This document shows, one piece after another, positions 37,101 through 51,317 of a stretch of 64,000 nt of DNA. The position numbers and the translations under genes were made by a program. The stretch lies in the NCBI GenBank assembly GCA_026261815.1, contig JAMPIT010000437.1:2790001-2854000 (forward strand), read 5' to 3'. How positions within the stretch are numbered: position 1 is the first letter of the stretch; each line of letters starts with the position of its first letter. The notes beneath the pieces are model-generated. The model was not told the origin of the DNA and did no database searches. It saw only the letters and a list, made by a program, of their open reading frames with translations. The stretch is from Monarcha castaneiventris obscurior (lineage: Eukaryota > Chordata > Aves > Passeriformes > Monarchidae).

Positions 37101-40100
37101 TTTTCTCCTTCTTCCCTGTGGAAGAATGGATAATGTCTGGGAAATTGCAATTTAATTCTCTGTCCCTTGGGAGAGGGTGCAGGGCTGGGGCAGGAGCTTC
37201 TCCCACCACCCCTCCATTGGTGACTCCACTGCTCACCTCCTTCCAGAACCTGTAATGAATCCATAAAAGCCTGACAAGGAGGTGGAAAATGCCCAGTTGG
37301 ATGACAAAAGGCAGCTCAGGGAGTGCATGTGGAATGCAGATGAATTTCTCCAGCGGCCTGAACGTGGCACTGAGGGATTTTCATGGAATGGATGTGACAA
37401 ATGTTCACTGCAGCCACCCCTCAAGCAAATGCAGGAGGGGCTGCTCTGAAGTCACTCCTTCAACCACTCTGCTCATGGCAGAAAATAAAAGCTGGTGATA
37501 GGCCTTGTGCTACCTAAAAAATGAGTCAAATTTGCTGGGCAGGGAGAAAATGCATCACATCCTCTTTGCGAGGAGAAATCACAGGTTTCAACCTGTTTTT
37601 CCCCCTTTTTTTTTGCAGTGAAATGCTCCCTAGAGGAATGATGGTCATTGTCTCCTGTGGATCTCAGACAAAAGAGGCTGCTTTATCGATTTCCACTCCT
37701 TGCTGCAAAGTTATAATTAAAAATAAGTATTAAAGCTGGTTCCAGCCTAACCTGGCGCTCCAGAGCTGGCTGTGTACAATAAAAATCACCTCATGTTCTC
37801 CTCGTCAGGAGAGCCCTCACTGATCCAATTTCAGAGTTCTGCAGTGGTAATTGAAGGCTTCAGGAGGTTGTTCTGCACAAGCTCAGATTAGGACTCAGCT
37901 GAGAACGTGTCAGATGCAGCCACAGCTCAGCCCCATCTCCTGCAGATTTTGGGGAGGATCAGGACAGGGCTGAAGGTGAGAAGTGCAGCACTCTGCACAC
38001 TCTGGAATCGAGAATGTTTAAATACACCAGGCAGGGGATATACGTTGTTTTTAATCAGCAATTAGTTATAAAAATGGTATTCATTTTTTATAATGCTAAC
38101 TTCTGTGCTCTGACAACTTGGTTGGGTTTTTCTGGCTCAGTGGAAGGATGATAACACTGCCAGATGATCCGAGTCTCTGAGACAGGAAGATCATTCTCTG
38201 AGTACATAAACAGTATGAATATATATGCCATAAATATATTTATAAATATGGTCAGGATAGGATCTGTTTAACCAGGAAAGGTCAGGACTGAGCACTGAGG
38301 AATCTCATTTCAGACAAACCCAAGGCTGCACTCCCATCACTGTTTACATGCGCTCGCTCACATTTCACAGTGGAAATTGCCTCTATTAGAGTTTATTTTA
38401 TACTTTGCTTGCATCTGGAACTGAGTAATTTTTTAATATATTGAGTTCTCAGACCTTGGGACATTGCTGTGCAAGGGTGTTGTACCTTTGAGAAGCACCT
38501 CTGTCCTTGAGCAGTCAGTTCTGGAATCCAGCACCACTGCAGAACCCCAAATTTACCAAATTTTTCTGCATTTCTTTTTAAAAATGAGCAAATAGGCTGT
38601 GATCTTATCTAGCTGCTGATTTGTGTAGCTGCTGATCTTGTATGCTTGGGTGGCAGATGGATGGTGCAAGCTGTAAAATACTAAGGCAAAGAAAAGGGTA
38701 GCCTGTGAGATTACTAATCAATTTTCCAAAGGACTGTCTTGCAGAAGGGCCAGCTGTAAATTGTTTCATATTTCTTTTTAATTTACACAAAACCATCTAA
38801 GGTGACCTGCTGGCATCTGTCTATGTTGACTTTCGTGTATTTTATTGGTCTTTTAGCACTGCTTCTATTGCTCATCAGCCTCTCTGAATGTGTCTGTAAA
38901 GTTTCCCAAGGAAAATAAAGATGCTTACGGTGGAGATGATTTCCCTCATTTCGGGACACATTACATTTATTAATCTAATGCTGAATCTCTTCATATTTCT
39001 GCTTTGGAAAGAGTGAATGGCAATTTAGGCTCTCTTGTGCTGGGTGCTCTGCTTCTTAATGGGACATATCCTGACAGCCAATCTCATGCACTGGATGAAG
39101 GAGATAAAACACGGGGAAGAAAAATTATCGGCAGCCTCTTTCACACGTACAGAGCTGAGCAAGGGAAGATTTGTTTTAGTCCACATAAAATAATCTGTGG
39201 CATGGTCAGGGGCTGAACTTTGATGTTGGGCTCTGCTTCTCAAGGCCAGGCACACACACATCCATCCTCAGACTTACAGTTTCAAAGGAATAAAGATAAA
39301 TCTCTTGGGAAAAGGCAGAATTAATTGAGAGGAAACAGAAATCTGCTAAACTGGGAATTTGAAAGTTACTGTTGATGGGAGAAACGTTAAAAAAAATGTC
39401 TGTGTATCACTTGCATTTCCTAAATATTTCAAATGATAGCAGCTTTGATTTTGGAGTATGGGGAAGATGATCTGTCAGCTCCTCTAAAATTTGCTTTGTT
39501 TCTCAGAGAAGAAAGGAGAAAGCCTTGAAGTTTAAAAACAATAATTGAAGTTTGTTAATTTGCAGCTCTTTGCTTTTTCCTTCCAATAATTGCACTGTAA
39601 CAGCTCGAGGAGGGTGTGTGATAGTTGCTGCAATAACACTTCTAATGAAGTGATTTGCTTTTGCTATTAATACATCTGAAGAAATCTCAGCAAAGTTTTC
39701 ATAAAAGCTCATTGGACTTTTCTCTCCATGTCTACAACCCAACATCTGATTATCCCCTTTGTTATTTCCATCAGGCACTAATAGTGTTTCACGTGGCTTA
39801 AAAATTGAGGACAACATCCTCAGCTGCTTCGAGTGGGAAAAATGCCTGGGCTCCCTCAATTACACCCACAAGAATCTCCCTCCTACCTCAGACAATAAAA
39901 CCCATTTATGTCAGCAACAGCAAGATGCTGCTTCAATAGAAGGAAAATACCCCTTAAATGAATTTATTTTCTCTTTAGCTTCCAATGTGACTGTAATTTT
40001 TTATAATAAGAAGAAAATCCTGGGTAGGACAAATGGTTTAAATATTTAAATACGGAGATTAAACCGGTTGTTGTGAGTTTACTGAATCTGGAAAAGGCAA

Positions 40101-42392
40101 GCAGTGAAATGATCATGAGAATTAGGGAAGACACAGCAAGCAGGAGCAGGAATTAGTGATGCCAAGTAGCAAAGCTTGGTAAGACACTCCTGAATCCACA
40201 TTGACTTGGAAGTTTGGTTCTGTGATCAGTGACACCAAAACCTCAGGTGATTTATTCATAAAGGCTTTGCTCCGCTTTGAAGTCAGAGAGAATTTTCCCT
40301 TAGTAAGGTCTTCAAGATGAGACCCCAGATGACAAAAGGCACCAGATCAAGGAGGGTGTAATAAGTTAGTGAAATGCAGAATGTCACTTCTGCTCATTCA
40401 AAGTCATTTCCCAGTCCTCGGCCTAGGCTGGGTGCCAAGCAAGGCAGGGCCTTCATTAGGAATGAATCACAAATTTCACAAAGTAAAGACAAACTTTTGC
40501 TTTCTAGATTTATGGGGAAAAACCCCAACCCTCCCCCATGACCAGACTATGGCTAAATATTACAATATTTACAGCAAAGGATGTAAAGCTTGACAGGGGC
40601 GTGATAAACCAACACCAGCTCTTTCTTTGCCTTTTAAACCCCAACCACAGCAGCGAATCTTTATTTTTATTGCACTTCAAGCCTCACTCCTGAAGAAGGA
40701 GAGGACTGAAGGTTCCTCTCATCAGGATGATAATGAAGGGTGTGTGCTTTCCTCTGCAAAGACCTTGTTAAGTTGTCCGGGAGCACTCTTTATTTCTTGC
40801 ATGTGTCTGCTGCAATATCTACAGGAGGTGGAAAATGAAACCCCACTTCACAGCAAAGTGGTTCTTTTGCCTCTTTCTTTTCAGGGCTCCTCTCAAGGAC
40901 AAGGGGTTATTAGTGGCCTTTCACTCTCCAGGGCAGGAACTTTTCAGGCTTCAGAAATTTTTACCCTGTCGAGTGAATGCAATCCATTGAATTTCTTTAT
41001 TGCTTTCATGTTGCTAAGGTCTACTTCGATTTTTGAGAAAATAATTAACTGCTACTCAAGCCAGGAGAATGAAACTGGAAGCACAAGAGAAACACAAAGA
41101 AATCCTCAAATAACCTCGCAATAGTATGAGCTGATTTTTTATTTAGCTACCAGTTCTGAAAAATCGAGGGAAATCATTTTGGATTGGCTTTAACCAAAGC
41201 ATTTGAAACCCTTTTGAGCTAAAAGTAAAACTGAAGGTTTGCTTAGGAAATGGAATCCTCCACTTGTTCCAGGCTTCTAAAAACTTTGAGGTTGCCTAAT
41301 ATTCAATTTTTGAAAATGTGAATACATTTCATTTAGCAAAGCTTAAAAATTATTAGCTTGGATTTTTTTTCTCCACAAATTTTATCACTCTTTTTCTGAT
41401 TCAATAACTTAATGAAACTGGCAAAGTATTATATTAGCAACACAAGTGGATTTATCTCTGTATTTTTGGAAAAGCAGTAGGAAAAAACTTTTTGCTAAGA
41501 ACAAGTTTGATCAAAAACCAGAAAAGAAATGACTACTTGTGCAAGGTAAAAAAAATCGTGATTTTTGCTTTTGTTATCTGTATCCAGAGATAAAAATAAG
41601 AAATATATGTTTAATTTTGTTATCCCTGAACAACTTGTGTGTGTGGGCTGTGAAACAGATGAGGAACAATTTTTCCTTCAGCTGGAAAGGATGGTGGAGG
41701 ACTGGGCACATCCTCTTATTATTGTAGGGATGCACTGAGGAGCAGAGAACTCCGAGGATTTCATAAAAGGAAAATAGTCTTTTATTTGGAGGAGAGGAAA
41801 AGAATTTAGGAAAAGTGCTGAAGATGCAATTCTCAGCACTTCCTGGCTCTTTGGAACATCTCTGGGTTCGTGCCATCCCCACTTACACCCAGGTACTGCA
41901 GTCCTCTGCTGCAGCAACCTGATATTCACAGGGATCATCCTCCTGAAAACTGGGGGCAGGACAAGCTTTCACTGCACTTTAGAGAAGGAAAAAATATTCT
42001 TAGTGTTGTTTTCATTATTATCTAAGGCTCAGTAACCGAAACACGCAGGTGGAGAAGTTCAAACTACTCAGAATTCCTCTGAATTCATGTGTCCCGATTT
42101 CCACATCATTTGGAATGCAAAAGGCACACACTGGGATATCTCAGCCCAAGAAACAAGACACTAAACCAATCACCCAGAAATGCAATCCATGGAGCCATCA
42201 GCTATGAGTTATTTGGCAAACTGGTAACGTTTGAAAAAATATTTCAAAGTTCTTTATTCAACAATATTTCCCTAAGAAGCCCCAGAGATGTCAACAGCAT
42301 TTCCACAGGCAGTGAGGTGGCACAGCAGTGGCAAGAATTTGACCATTAAATCTTCACACACACATCATGGAAATGTTCTAAAATGAGTACAA
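34191..42392. other. Long unique AT-rich stretch, no gene seen
   Basis: The largest repeat-poor block after 8284-19542. It includes a 20-base T run at 35851-35870 and A-rich runs at about 35523-35545. Possible non-coding regulatory patches, judged only by AT-rich complex sequence with homeodomain-type cores, lie at about 36370-36550, 38070-38260 and 39600-39790. The longest unique frame (40627-41124, plus, 165 residues) has no recognisable domain, and such a length is not surprising by chance over 64 kb in six frames. Confidence 0.45.
35851..35870. repeat. Poly-T run (20 bases)
   Basis: An uninterrupted T homopolymer. It could be the poly-A tail of a retrocopy on the minus strand, but no adjacent retrocopy was recognised. 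Confidence 0.85.
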
Positions 42393-42505
42393 GTGGCAGC
42401 TCATGATGTGGTTTTGTGGGCACAGTGGTGTTGGGTCTTGGTTGGACTCGATGCTCTGGAAGGTCTTTTCCAACCTTCATGGTTCCATGATTCTGTGGGC
42501 TGGGT
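42393..42505 (+). mobile_element. CR1 LINE 3' tip, plus strand
   Basis: About 110 bp: 'ggtgttgggtcttggttgg', 'actcgatgctctggaaggtc', 'ttttccaaccttcatggttc' and 'catgattctgtg'. This is the last part of a CR1-like 3' end. A SINE that borrowed a CR1 tail would look the same at this length. Confidence 0.8.
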
Positions 42506-42691
42506 CACTCAGGAAAAGGCAAAGTCTGTAAATTTCAATGACATTTGCTGCTGTCATACAAATACCTCTGTTCTTCACAAAGGTATTTTAACCAAACTAC
42601 CCTTTAAAGCATCAGGTAAGTTTGTCTTTTTTTTTTTCAGTTGCATAAGCAAGTTCCTAATTTTTCCTGTTGAAAATCTAATAATCCTGGC

Positions 42692-42720
42692 TATATATAT
42701 ATATATGTATATATATATAT
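42692..42720. repeat. TA dinucleotide microsatellite
   Basis: Alternating TA with one G interruption. It is self-complementary and of no further note. Confidence 0.9.
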
Positions 42721-43542
42721 GTTGACTTACATGTTAAAAGTCTTAAGTATTTAGAAAATTTCACTTTTTTTTATTGTGAAGGTACCCTTGAGCTGATAGC
42801 CTGCAAGTCAACTTCAAGAAACTAATGGTACAGCCAGGGAAAATCAGGTGTATTTGTCTTTTCATCTTATTGAAAAGGTTCAGAATACAACCCACAGGAA
42901 TTGATTGAAGTGTCAAAGTTGGTATTATAAAAAATGAAAATTAACTGTCAAAGAGTAAATAAAAGGAAGAAAAGATGTGACACATCTATTCAGTCCTCGC
43001 TAACACAAGCCAGGGTCACCTGTCCTGAAAGCAATATTGGTAGATGTTTATTTAATCACATTTGAAAGCCTTTTCTTCACAAAAAAAAAAAAAAATTGTA
43101 TTTTCCATAAGCTACGCCAGCTTTTAGCCATCCTCACTGCTAGAAAACAGAAAGATTGTCCTAATAAGCTCCCTTTGGGATTATTTTATCCAGGCAGCAC
43201 AAAACACTTTACTCTGGAAATTTTCCTCAAATGATTTCATTCCTAACACGATTTTTCCAGCCCCACCCTACGAAGGGCATGGGCTCTGTCATTCCAATTT
43301 TTACCAAGTCCAAGCAGCAACATTAAAGAAAATATCACGTTTGGATTGGGGAAAAGCACTTAGGCACGGCCAGTGGAGCAGGAGTGGGGTCAGTGGTGCT
43401 GCTCAGGACTTGAGGGTCGGCTCTCAAACCACCCCAAACCCTCCTGGTCGTGTTTGTGCCCTTCTCCCTTTTCCAGGATGGCTGCAAACCTCATGCAGGA
43501 AGGTTTGGAAGGATTGAAGGAAGGGACTCTGAGCCCTTCTGC
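42721..43542. other. Unique sequence leading into the 64-bp minisatellite
   Basis: AT-rich, with an A run at about 43080-43095. The last 160 bases become more GC-rich ahead of the minisatellite. No gene was recognised. Confidence 0.5.
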
Positions 43543-44125
43543 CCATGGCTCTGCCAAGTCCTGACATCTCCCATGGATGGGCATCCCCCACCCCGTGCCC
43601 TGCTTCCCATGGCTCTGCCAAGTCTGACATCTCCATGATGGGCATCCCCCACCCCGTGCCCTCTTCCCTGGCTCTGCCAAGTTCTGACATTCCATGGTGG
43701 GATCCCACCCCGTGCCCTCTTCCCATGGCTCTGCATTGACATCTCATGATGGCATCCCCCACCCGTGCCTTTTCCGTGCTCTGCCAAATCCTGACATCTC
43801 CATGGTGGCATCCCCACCCGTGCTCCTTGTGGCTCTGCCAGTTCTGACATCTCCCATGGATGGGCATCCCCCACCCCGTGCCTGTTCCCATGGCTTGCAA
43901 TCCTGACATTCCCTGATGGGCATCCCCACCCGTGCCCTCTTCCATGGCTTGCCAATCTGACATCTCCCATAGATGGGCATCCCCCACCCCGTGCCCTGCT
44001 TCCCATGGCTCTGCCAAGTTCTGACATCTCCCATGGATGGGCATCCCCCACCCCGTGCCCTTCTTCCCATGGCTCTGCCAAATCCTGACATCTCCCATGG
44101 ATGGGCATCCCCCACCCCGTGGGCT
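43543..44125. repeat. Minisatellite, ~64-bp unit, about ten units
   Basis: The unit contains 'ccatggctctgccaagtcct', 'gacatctcccatggatggg' and 'catcccccaccccgtgccct'. Spacing between successive 'ggctctgcc' landmarks is about 64, 59, 57, 50, 54, 61, 54, 61 and 64 bases. The outer units are near-perfect while inner ones have lost single bases, mostly within runs of C, G or T. Minus-strand frames of 155-224 residues across it are translated repeats (GWGMPIHGRCQ-type) and not a protein. The minus strand is G-rich (ggggtggggg) and may form quadruplexes. Confidence 0.93.
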
Positions 44126-47100
44126 CCGAGCTCAAGGAAGGGTTTAATGGATGATCCAGAAACGCTCACATCAGACTTCATTTGACTTTGGATATGCTGG
44201 TATTTGTGCAACTCAAAGGGCAGCTTTTATTGAAAAGTTTCATTCAGGGGAATAAATTAAATCCAGACATGAAGAATGTATTTAAACTCTGGGACAGCAG
44301 AGACCATTTGTAAATAGAGGCAATCGAAGCAGACAGTGTTTGGGCTATAGTGGAGACATCAAGGGACAGCTGGGAAGATAATGTATCAGAATTATACAGC
44401 AATCTTGTCATCAGTGACCCAGGAGTGTTTATAGGACTCTGCTGAAGCTTTCTGAACCAAAGCGCTGTCCAAAATAACCTTGGCATGAACAAAAAAAGGA
44501 GCAATTGACTGCCATTAATTATGGATACGTGCAAAGAGGATATAGCTTTGTGCAAAATCAAATCATTTCAAAACCCCTCGGAAAGGAGGCTGCTCTATCA
44601 GCAAATGTGGTCCTTGCTTTACCTTCCTCTCTGGGTGATTGGAGAGAGGCATAATGAGGTTATTGTGGATAGAAAGAAATGGCCAAGGGCTCAAACTCCT
44701 GCAGGTCACCAAAGTTTCAAATTAGAACCACTGCAAATGGTTGTATGGGGTCACCTGCTGTAAATGTGACATGAAAAATGTTAAAACTCCAGTGTACAGC
44801 ATGGCACAACAAACCAGGTTATGACATAATCCAGGAGCTGAGCAGGAGCAACTGTTTTAAATAGCAAGGAAGAAATTATTTCATAGCAATGCAGCTGGTC
44901 CAGCACACTGAAATGCAGTTTTTTAAACTGAACCAGTGCCACAGTGCTAAACTCTTTCATTGTCACAGACAGATAACAATTTGATAGAGAAAATGATGTT
45001 TAAAAAAGCTAAACTGTGCATTTTGATGAGTTTCATCTCAGAATAAAGGTTATCATGTTTTGTAAGAGATAAGGGGATGGCAGGCCCATGGCAGTGGGCA
45101 CTGCATTGTGTCGCCTGGCACAAATGCCATGAGAGAACAAAAGGTGAAGTTAATATATTCTATAAGAGATGGATCCTGGATTTTTATATTTTAATGTAAT
45201 AGTCTGATTTTTGTTGCCATTATCAATGTTTTCTTGGATTCAAAACCAAAATAGCAGTTCAAATTATCTCCCGGGGAGGAATCCCAAATTTCACTGGAAT
45301 TTAGTGATATCATTTTACCTTGATAAAAGAGCAGGCCAGACTTAATTCCTTAAACCACACAAAAATTCCTGGAGGTTTTGAGCAGGATCTATTGGAGAAG
45401 CCACCAATCAACCCCACTTGTTCTGGCCCAAACCTTTACCATTAACTTGTCCTCAGAACTATTTCATTGTCTGCCATTGACAACCAAAACCTGATTTTAG
45501 TTCCACCTCAGCTTCCTGCACCCCAGCATCAACTTTCACCCTCTTAATTATTCCAGACTGACACGTGCTGTGGATTATTTGCATTTGTTGGTAACTCCTC
45601 AGGATTGGAATTTAACTCCCAGCCGTGATGGGAGGTTCAACTTGCATTTTTTTGCCGTTGTTGCAGCTTTACAGTCTGATTTTAAATGTCCCATTACATC
45701 TTGGGAATGAATAGTATTTTTTATATATATATATTTATATTTTTTTAATTTCTCACAAAGCAGCACTTTACCACCTCCCACAGGCCCCATCAGCTGACCT
45801 AGCAAAACCTACACCCAACCCCAGCCTTGGCTTGAGCTGAAATGAGTAAATCTTTTCTCTTTTCTCTCTTTCAGAGCTAACGAGCCCTTTCTTTGCCCAG
45901 GGCATATTTATATAAGTCCACTGCCACCACCAAGGCTGGTTTGCACCTTGCTCAAGTCCTTCATCTTTCTTCGTTGTTCTTCCAGCCCTTTGCTTTAGAT
46001 CAAACTCATGGCAAACCTTCGTGAAATAATATTTTTGTGAAAATATTTCCCTCCTCACTCCTTGTAACAGGAAAATTCTTACCCAGATTCTCTTCTTTCT
46101 AGATAAAAAGAAGCGTGCTTGAGTACAGCTGGTGGTGTTATATTAATTAGTACTGGTACAATAATTATTAATGAATCATCTCTTCAACGTTCTTAGCAAT
46201 GTGAATAATGAAATATAACGGGGTATTGTGTTGAAGTGGTATAATTGTGTTGAAAACTCACAGCTATAACAGATTATCAATAAAGAAAAAGAAAATGAAG
46301 CTGTGGTGATCTACACAGGCCCCAAAATGGTGTTTTAATGAGATCTGTGTGATCAGGGGAGTTTTAGGCAGTAGAAATTTCCATCCAAAGTAGATTTTTC
46401 TCACAAAAATGGACATGTGTGTCATATATGTAGAGGTTGGTCTCTGCACCTGTAATTCAGTGGTTTTTAGCTGCTGACATAAATTCTGAAATTCCTAAGC
46501 AACCCAAAATATTTACTTTACTGACAGTTCAGTGAACCCTCTTTTTAGGTTCAGATTTTACCAGATAAACTCAAATAGGGCCGTGTTAAAAATAAAACAC
46601 CCGTAGCACTTCTGGTCTTCCAGTTTTGCTGTTTGCCTCAATCTCTGTTTGGCTCTGATGTGTGTCTGCTCCATGAGGGCACTCCCAGGAATTTTGGGAG
46701 ATATCAAACCCTTTTTGCCTTGTTCATCAGCAACATTAACAAGAGGTTTTGTGGAATTCCTGGCACTTACTAAATACTTGCCTTTTTTTAAAAAAAAAAA
46801 GCCATCAGTGATACCTGGAGGAGCTTTTACAAGAGTTGAAGTGCAAATGTCAGACTCAGGTTATTCCCACATGGAAAGAGAAGGAGCTGTAAGGATTGGG
46901 ACACGTGACAAACTCAGGGGAAAGTTTATTAGGGAGCAATGGCACAGATTGCTCCAATGTTGGGCTCACTGGAGGAGGTGGAAAACAGGAATTCAATTTC
47001 TCCTGACACATCCCTGGGCTCCCGGGCTCCTCGGATGTGACAACATCAGAAAAAAAGATTTGGGGAAAATATTGTATGGACATGAATTATGACACAGGTG

Positions 47101-50100
47101 GCAAAACACTGCTGTATAGCAGCTTTCAAACAGGAATGGCAGAATTTTTTATCTTCTAAAAATCTAAGAATTTCGCCGTCTCATTTTACAAGCAAAAAAA
47201 ACCCCAAATGCCATTGGTTCATTTTCCTACTTTTATTTCTTTTTCCTTGATAATTAATAATTTCTGTTAGCACTTCTGTTGAAACCAGGTTTAAGAACCT
47301 GAATCAGCCCTCACCTCTGCCAGCCCACTTCACCCTCTGGGCACCTCCGTGGAGATCCTGATGTCCAGGGTTTCTTACAGATTCTCTGGATTTTATCTAC
47401 GTATTCCTATTTGCACCCAGGCAATTTTCCACCACCAAATGCTATGAGGAACCTCATTGTAAATACAGCTCTGAGTAACCTGCAGGGTTAGAATTCCCCC
47501 CAGAGTGCTGCTCTGGCACACAGGACATCGACTGAGCTCTGTATATTTTGATTCCTGTTTTATTTTCTCTACAAAGCAGTGACTTTCACACATTCTCTAA
47601 TTTTCTTTTCTTTTTTAAAGTTTTTTTTTTAATTCTGGCTTCAGTGCAGTTACTGTAGAGCTCTACAATTCTGTGTTAGAGCACACCCAGCATAATCAGG
47701 GCTCTGATTTTCCTGGCCCCCTGGTGCACTAATAGGAGGTGTTATGGCTGCTACAGAGAGCAGTGCTGAAATCAGCACAAAGCCCACCCCGACTGCAGCA
47801 CAGCTCTGAGCTCATAAACCAAATAAAACACAGCTCCACGAGAGCTGGGGTTAACATGCTGACTGCCTGGCAGTAGATAAATATCAAATATTAATATTTT
47901 TATTCGCAGAGAATTCAGAAAGTAATCTAATTAGCAGCCTAATAAAGAAAAATATTTGCCAAGGAATTAATCACACCTTGAGATGGTTTGCTCCATTAGT
48001 TTTGACATCTTCATCTGAAGGAGCTGCCTCTGCATCCCGGTCTGGGCACCATTAAATGCAATTAATTGGGAGGAAACAGCTGTTGCTGTATCATTTGCTA
48101 TGACCAAGACAGAGATGTGATTACAAAGCTTTTTGTTAGAAATATTTTCTAGACAAATTCTGATTATTCTGGAAGTCAGCGGGCTCCAGCAAGAGAGTGT
48201 TGGGAAATCTGTTCTCCCCAGGATGGAGACAGGGAGGGATTTCTCCACTCTCTGCTGGCTCTAGGCCACCCCTTGAGCTTGCTCATGCCTTGGGGTCTTC
48301 ACAGCAGCTTGATGGGAGTGGAAATGATGATTGTAAAAAAGGAAAGATATTTTCCATGTTTCCAACAGAAAGAACTTGCATGGTCATGTCTCAGGGAGCA
48401 GCACAGCAAACAACAGGAAAACAAAGGATGAGGTTTTGCCAGCCCACCCTGTGCAAACTCTCAGGGTTCTTTCCTCGAATAGACATTAAAGTCAATTTTC
48501 CAGACTAGTTTTAAGACACCCAAGTGATGAGATACCCTGAGGGGATATTTTTTTATGATACTTCTTTACCTCCTGTCCTGATGTTCAACCTTCATTTTTC
48601 TTTTTCTTATTCTTCATGAAATTACCCCAGGTTATGAAATTAAGCACATTGTGTCATTTAATTGCTCTCTCCTCTGACTCTGCAGCTTAAAACACAGCAA
48701 AAAAAACCCCAGAAAAATAGAACTAACAGATGTTGTAGTTGAAATAAAGCAATGCTAATTATTTATGCTTTATGAAAAAAAATCCCATTTGTAAGTTTAA
48801 TGCCACACCACAAGTAAATATTGGTGCTAATGTAATAGAGAACCTTCATATTCTGTAGGCATAATTGGTTTGATTTTCTTTCCTAAACAGAAAATCAGTT
48901 GCAGATTTTAAGTGAATTGTTTGAGGTCTTGCAGAGGGAGGGGACAGGAAGTCCCTGCTCCTGCTCATCCCTTTGCCCTAAATCTCACTTTTCTCCTTGT
49001 AAAACTACAAACTAATTCATGGGTGTGTGACTCCCTGTCTAACACAGCCTGCCGTGATCTAAGATGTGTTTGTGCTTCTGATTACACCAGGAGAACAATA
49101 AAAACTAAACACCTCTAAAGCCCTGAGGCAGAACCTGGAGTAAGTGGTGTTACATGAGGATGAGTTTAAACTAAACCAAAATGTTTGTATGAGATGACAG
49201 GGAAGATCCAAGGAATTATCTTCCTTGCCAGGCTATAAAATTAAGTGGAAAGAAGCAGCCATAAAACACTGAGGAGGAAAGGTGGTTTCATTTCTGCACG
49301 GGTTTGTAGAGCTTTTAAGCTGCACACCTTTGCTCCAGCCCTACCCAGCACGGCTGCTGCCAAAGATAGAACACGATTTAAATTTCCTCCAGGCTCCCCA
49401 GCCTTTCAGCATCGCTGATAGCAGAGCAACAGTAATCCTCACCTCCTGCCTCCTGCATTTTCTCTGAGTCTCTTTAGTGGCTCATATTCGTGTTTTTCCA
49501 ATAATGAAGGCTTTCTGCTGATAAAACTCTTACATATTTAAATGACTTTTTCAAGCAAATGTAGTCTCCTCTTCTAAACTTCCCGGCAAGACAAGCAAAA
49601 AAGAGCCCAATTTAAGGGAAGGAGACTCAACCAGATGGGTAAAATACATTCTCTGTGTGCCTGCACTGAAATGAGGGGAGATATAAAGCAGCATGAATTG
49701 GTCTTCTAAAACATCTTAATGCAGTCTCTTCACTGTCCTTTTGCTTTCATAATACTTGAAAAAGGTTGTGGGGTTTTATTTTTTTTTTCCCTCTGGCTGG
49801 AAGTCAAGCCTCCCTCCAATCTCAGCTGCTGTGTCCTGGGAGTTTTCAGGACTGGAAAAGCTCTTCTTGAGAAATTTTGCCTTCAAACTGCCAGAGCCTC
49901 CTCATTCCCAGGACTTCTGAAAGCTGGGCTTTGGGAAAGTGACTAGTTCAGGCAGAACTTTGTGTCTGCCTTCAAACACCCAAACAAAAGGCCTAATTTA
50001 GTGCCATGCTGATGTGCTCTTTAGGCCTCAATGAGAGCACTCAATGAGCCACCTCAGGGCTTCAGAGGAGTGGAAATTGAGGCAATCATTTCCCAAAAAG

Positions 50101-51317
50101 TCGCCTCAAAAGCTTTGATTGCTTGGTGGAAGCAGATCTCTCTGTGAGTTTCCTCACTCCTGAGGCTGTAGGGATGTAAAAGCACATCAAGACAAAGCTG
50201 ACAACGAGGTTTTGATGGAGACCCCAAAGCACAGTTCCTTTCCAGCAGGAGCTCATCCTGAAGAGTTCACCTCAGGAAAAGCAAGGTTTTAGCGTTGTTT
50301 GGTGTGTCACACTTGGTGGGAATGAAGAAACAACCTGGGGGACCTGGATTGCTTCATTCAGGTCTTCAGATTCTCTCTGAGGCCTGGGGTCAACAGAGAG
50401 CGAGCAGAGATTGTTATGAGAGGCACAAAGAGAAAAATGGAATTATCAGAATCTTCTCCAAACCATTTTCCACACAAACAACCAGTCAATGAAGCATAAC
50501 AAAGGAGTGTGGAAGAATTTTTTCCCCCTAAATTCACAAGAGTACCCTTGCTCCAAGAGACCGATATCTGTGCTACGTCAGAAGAATGTGGGCTGACATA
50601 AATAATATTCCTAAATTGTATCAAGCCCAGAGTTCTGGTGCAGAGATTTTCCCCATTTCCATGGATCTAAAGCAAATCTGCTGAAATCAGAGAGCAGCCT
50701 CCTTGCACTGGTGGAAGCCCAAGATGAATGGCAGGACATTCAGGCCAAGTGAGAAAGAACAGAGAGGCCAAAGTACAAACTGGCTCCAGGGAGCAGGGGA
50801 GGGAAAAGAAGCTCAAAAATAACATTGAAAAATGGTTTTGGTTTTTTTTTTTTTCCTTTCCTATCCTTACTGCTGAACACACCAACAAAAAAAGGCTCCC
50901 AAGGGATGGTCAGAGGAAGATTATTGTGGAAACTTCACAATGCTTTAAAATGCATTTTATTTCACCCACATTCATCTGAGAGACTGGGAAAAAGAGGAGA
51001 TGAAATGCTTTGGGGAATAAAATATTAGCATACACACATGTCAGAAGCACAAATAATGGAATATTTGATATTTCACTGTTTTGAGCTTCATGATTCCCCA
51101 AAAGCATTTCATTTTTGAATGAATTAATTAAATGTACATTAGTATCTTTCACTCACATCACATTTTAAAGAATTTTAACAACATGGGAGAGAGGAATCAC
51201 CAATAAAGACATGGTGGCATGAAAAGGAACTTCCCCATCTTTCACTCTTTTTCTGACATTTCACCATTTCTCACTAGAAATTTTAGGAAAACATTCAACT
51301 GGATTCCCGGAACTACC
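44126..51317. other. Long unique AT-rich stretch, no gene seen; candidate regulatory patches
   Basis: No transposon or exon was recognised. Stretches at about 44230-44470 and 47860-48180 combine complex sequence with TAAT, ATTA and ACAAAG-type cores and are the better candidates here for conserved non-coding elements (inference). 45720-45745 and 46785-46800 are simple A/T runs. Confidence 0.45.

Noticed and set aside
40627..41124. A 165-residue plus-strand frame in unique DNA
   Set aside because: No domain, no convincing splice signals, and a length within chance expectation for six frames.
43424..44211. Long minus-strand frames of up to 224 residues rich in HGRCQ and WQSHG-like repeats
   Set aside because: They are the 64-bp minisatellite read in overlapping phases. 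Unit lengths are not multiples of three, so no constant protein repeat exists.
46649..47092. A 147-residue frame with a possible CR1-like segment near 46890-47090
   Set aside because: The resemblance to CR1 was weak, without the tail or block order, so I left it unannotated.
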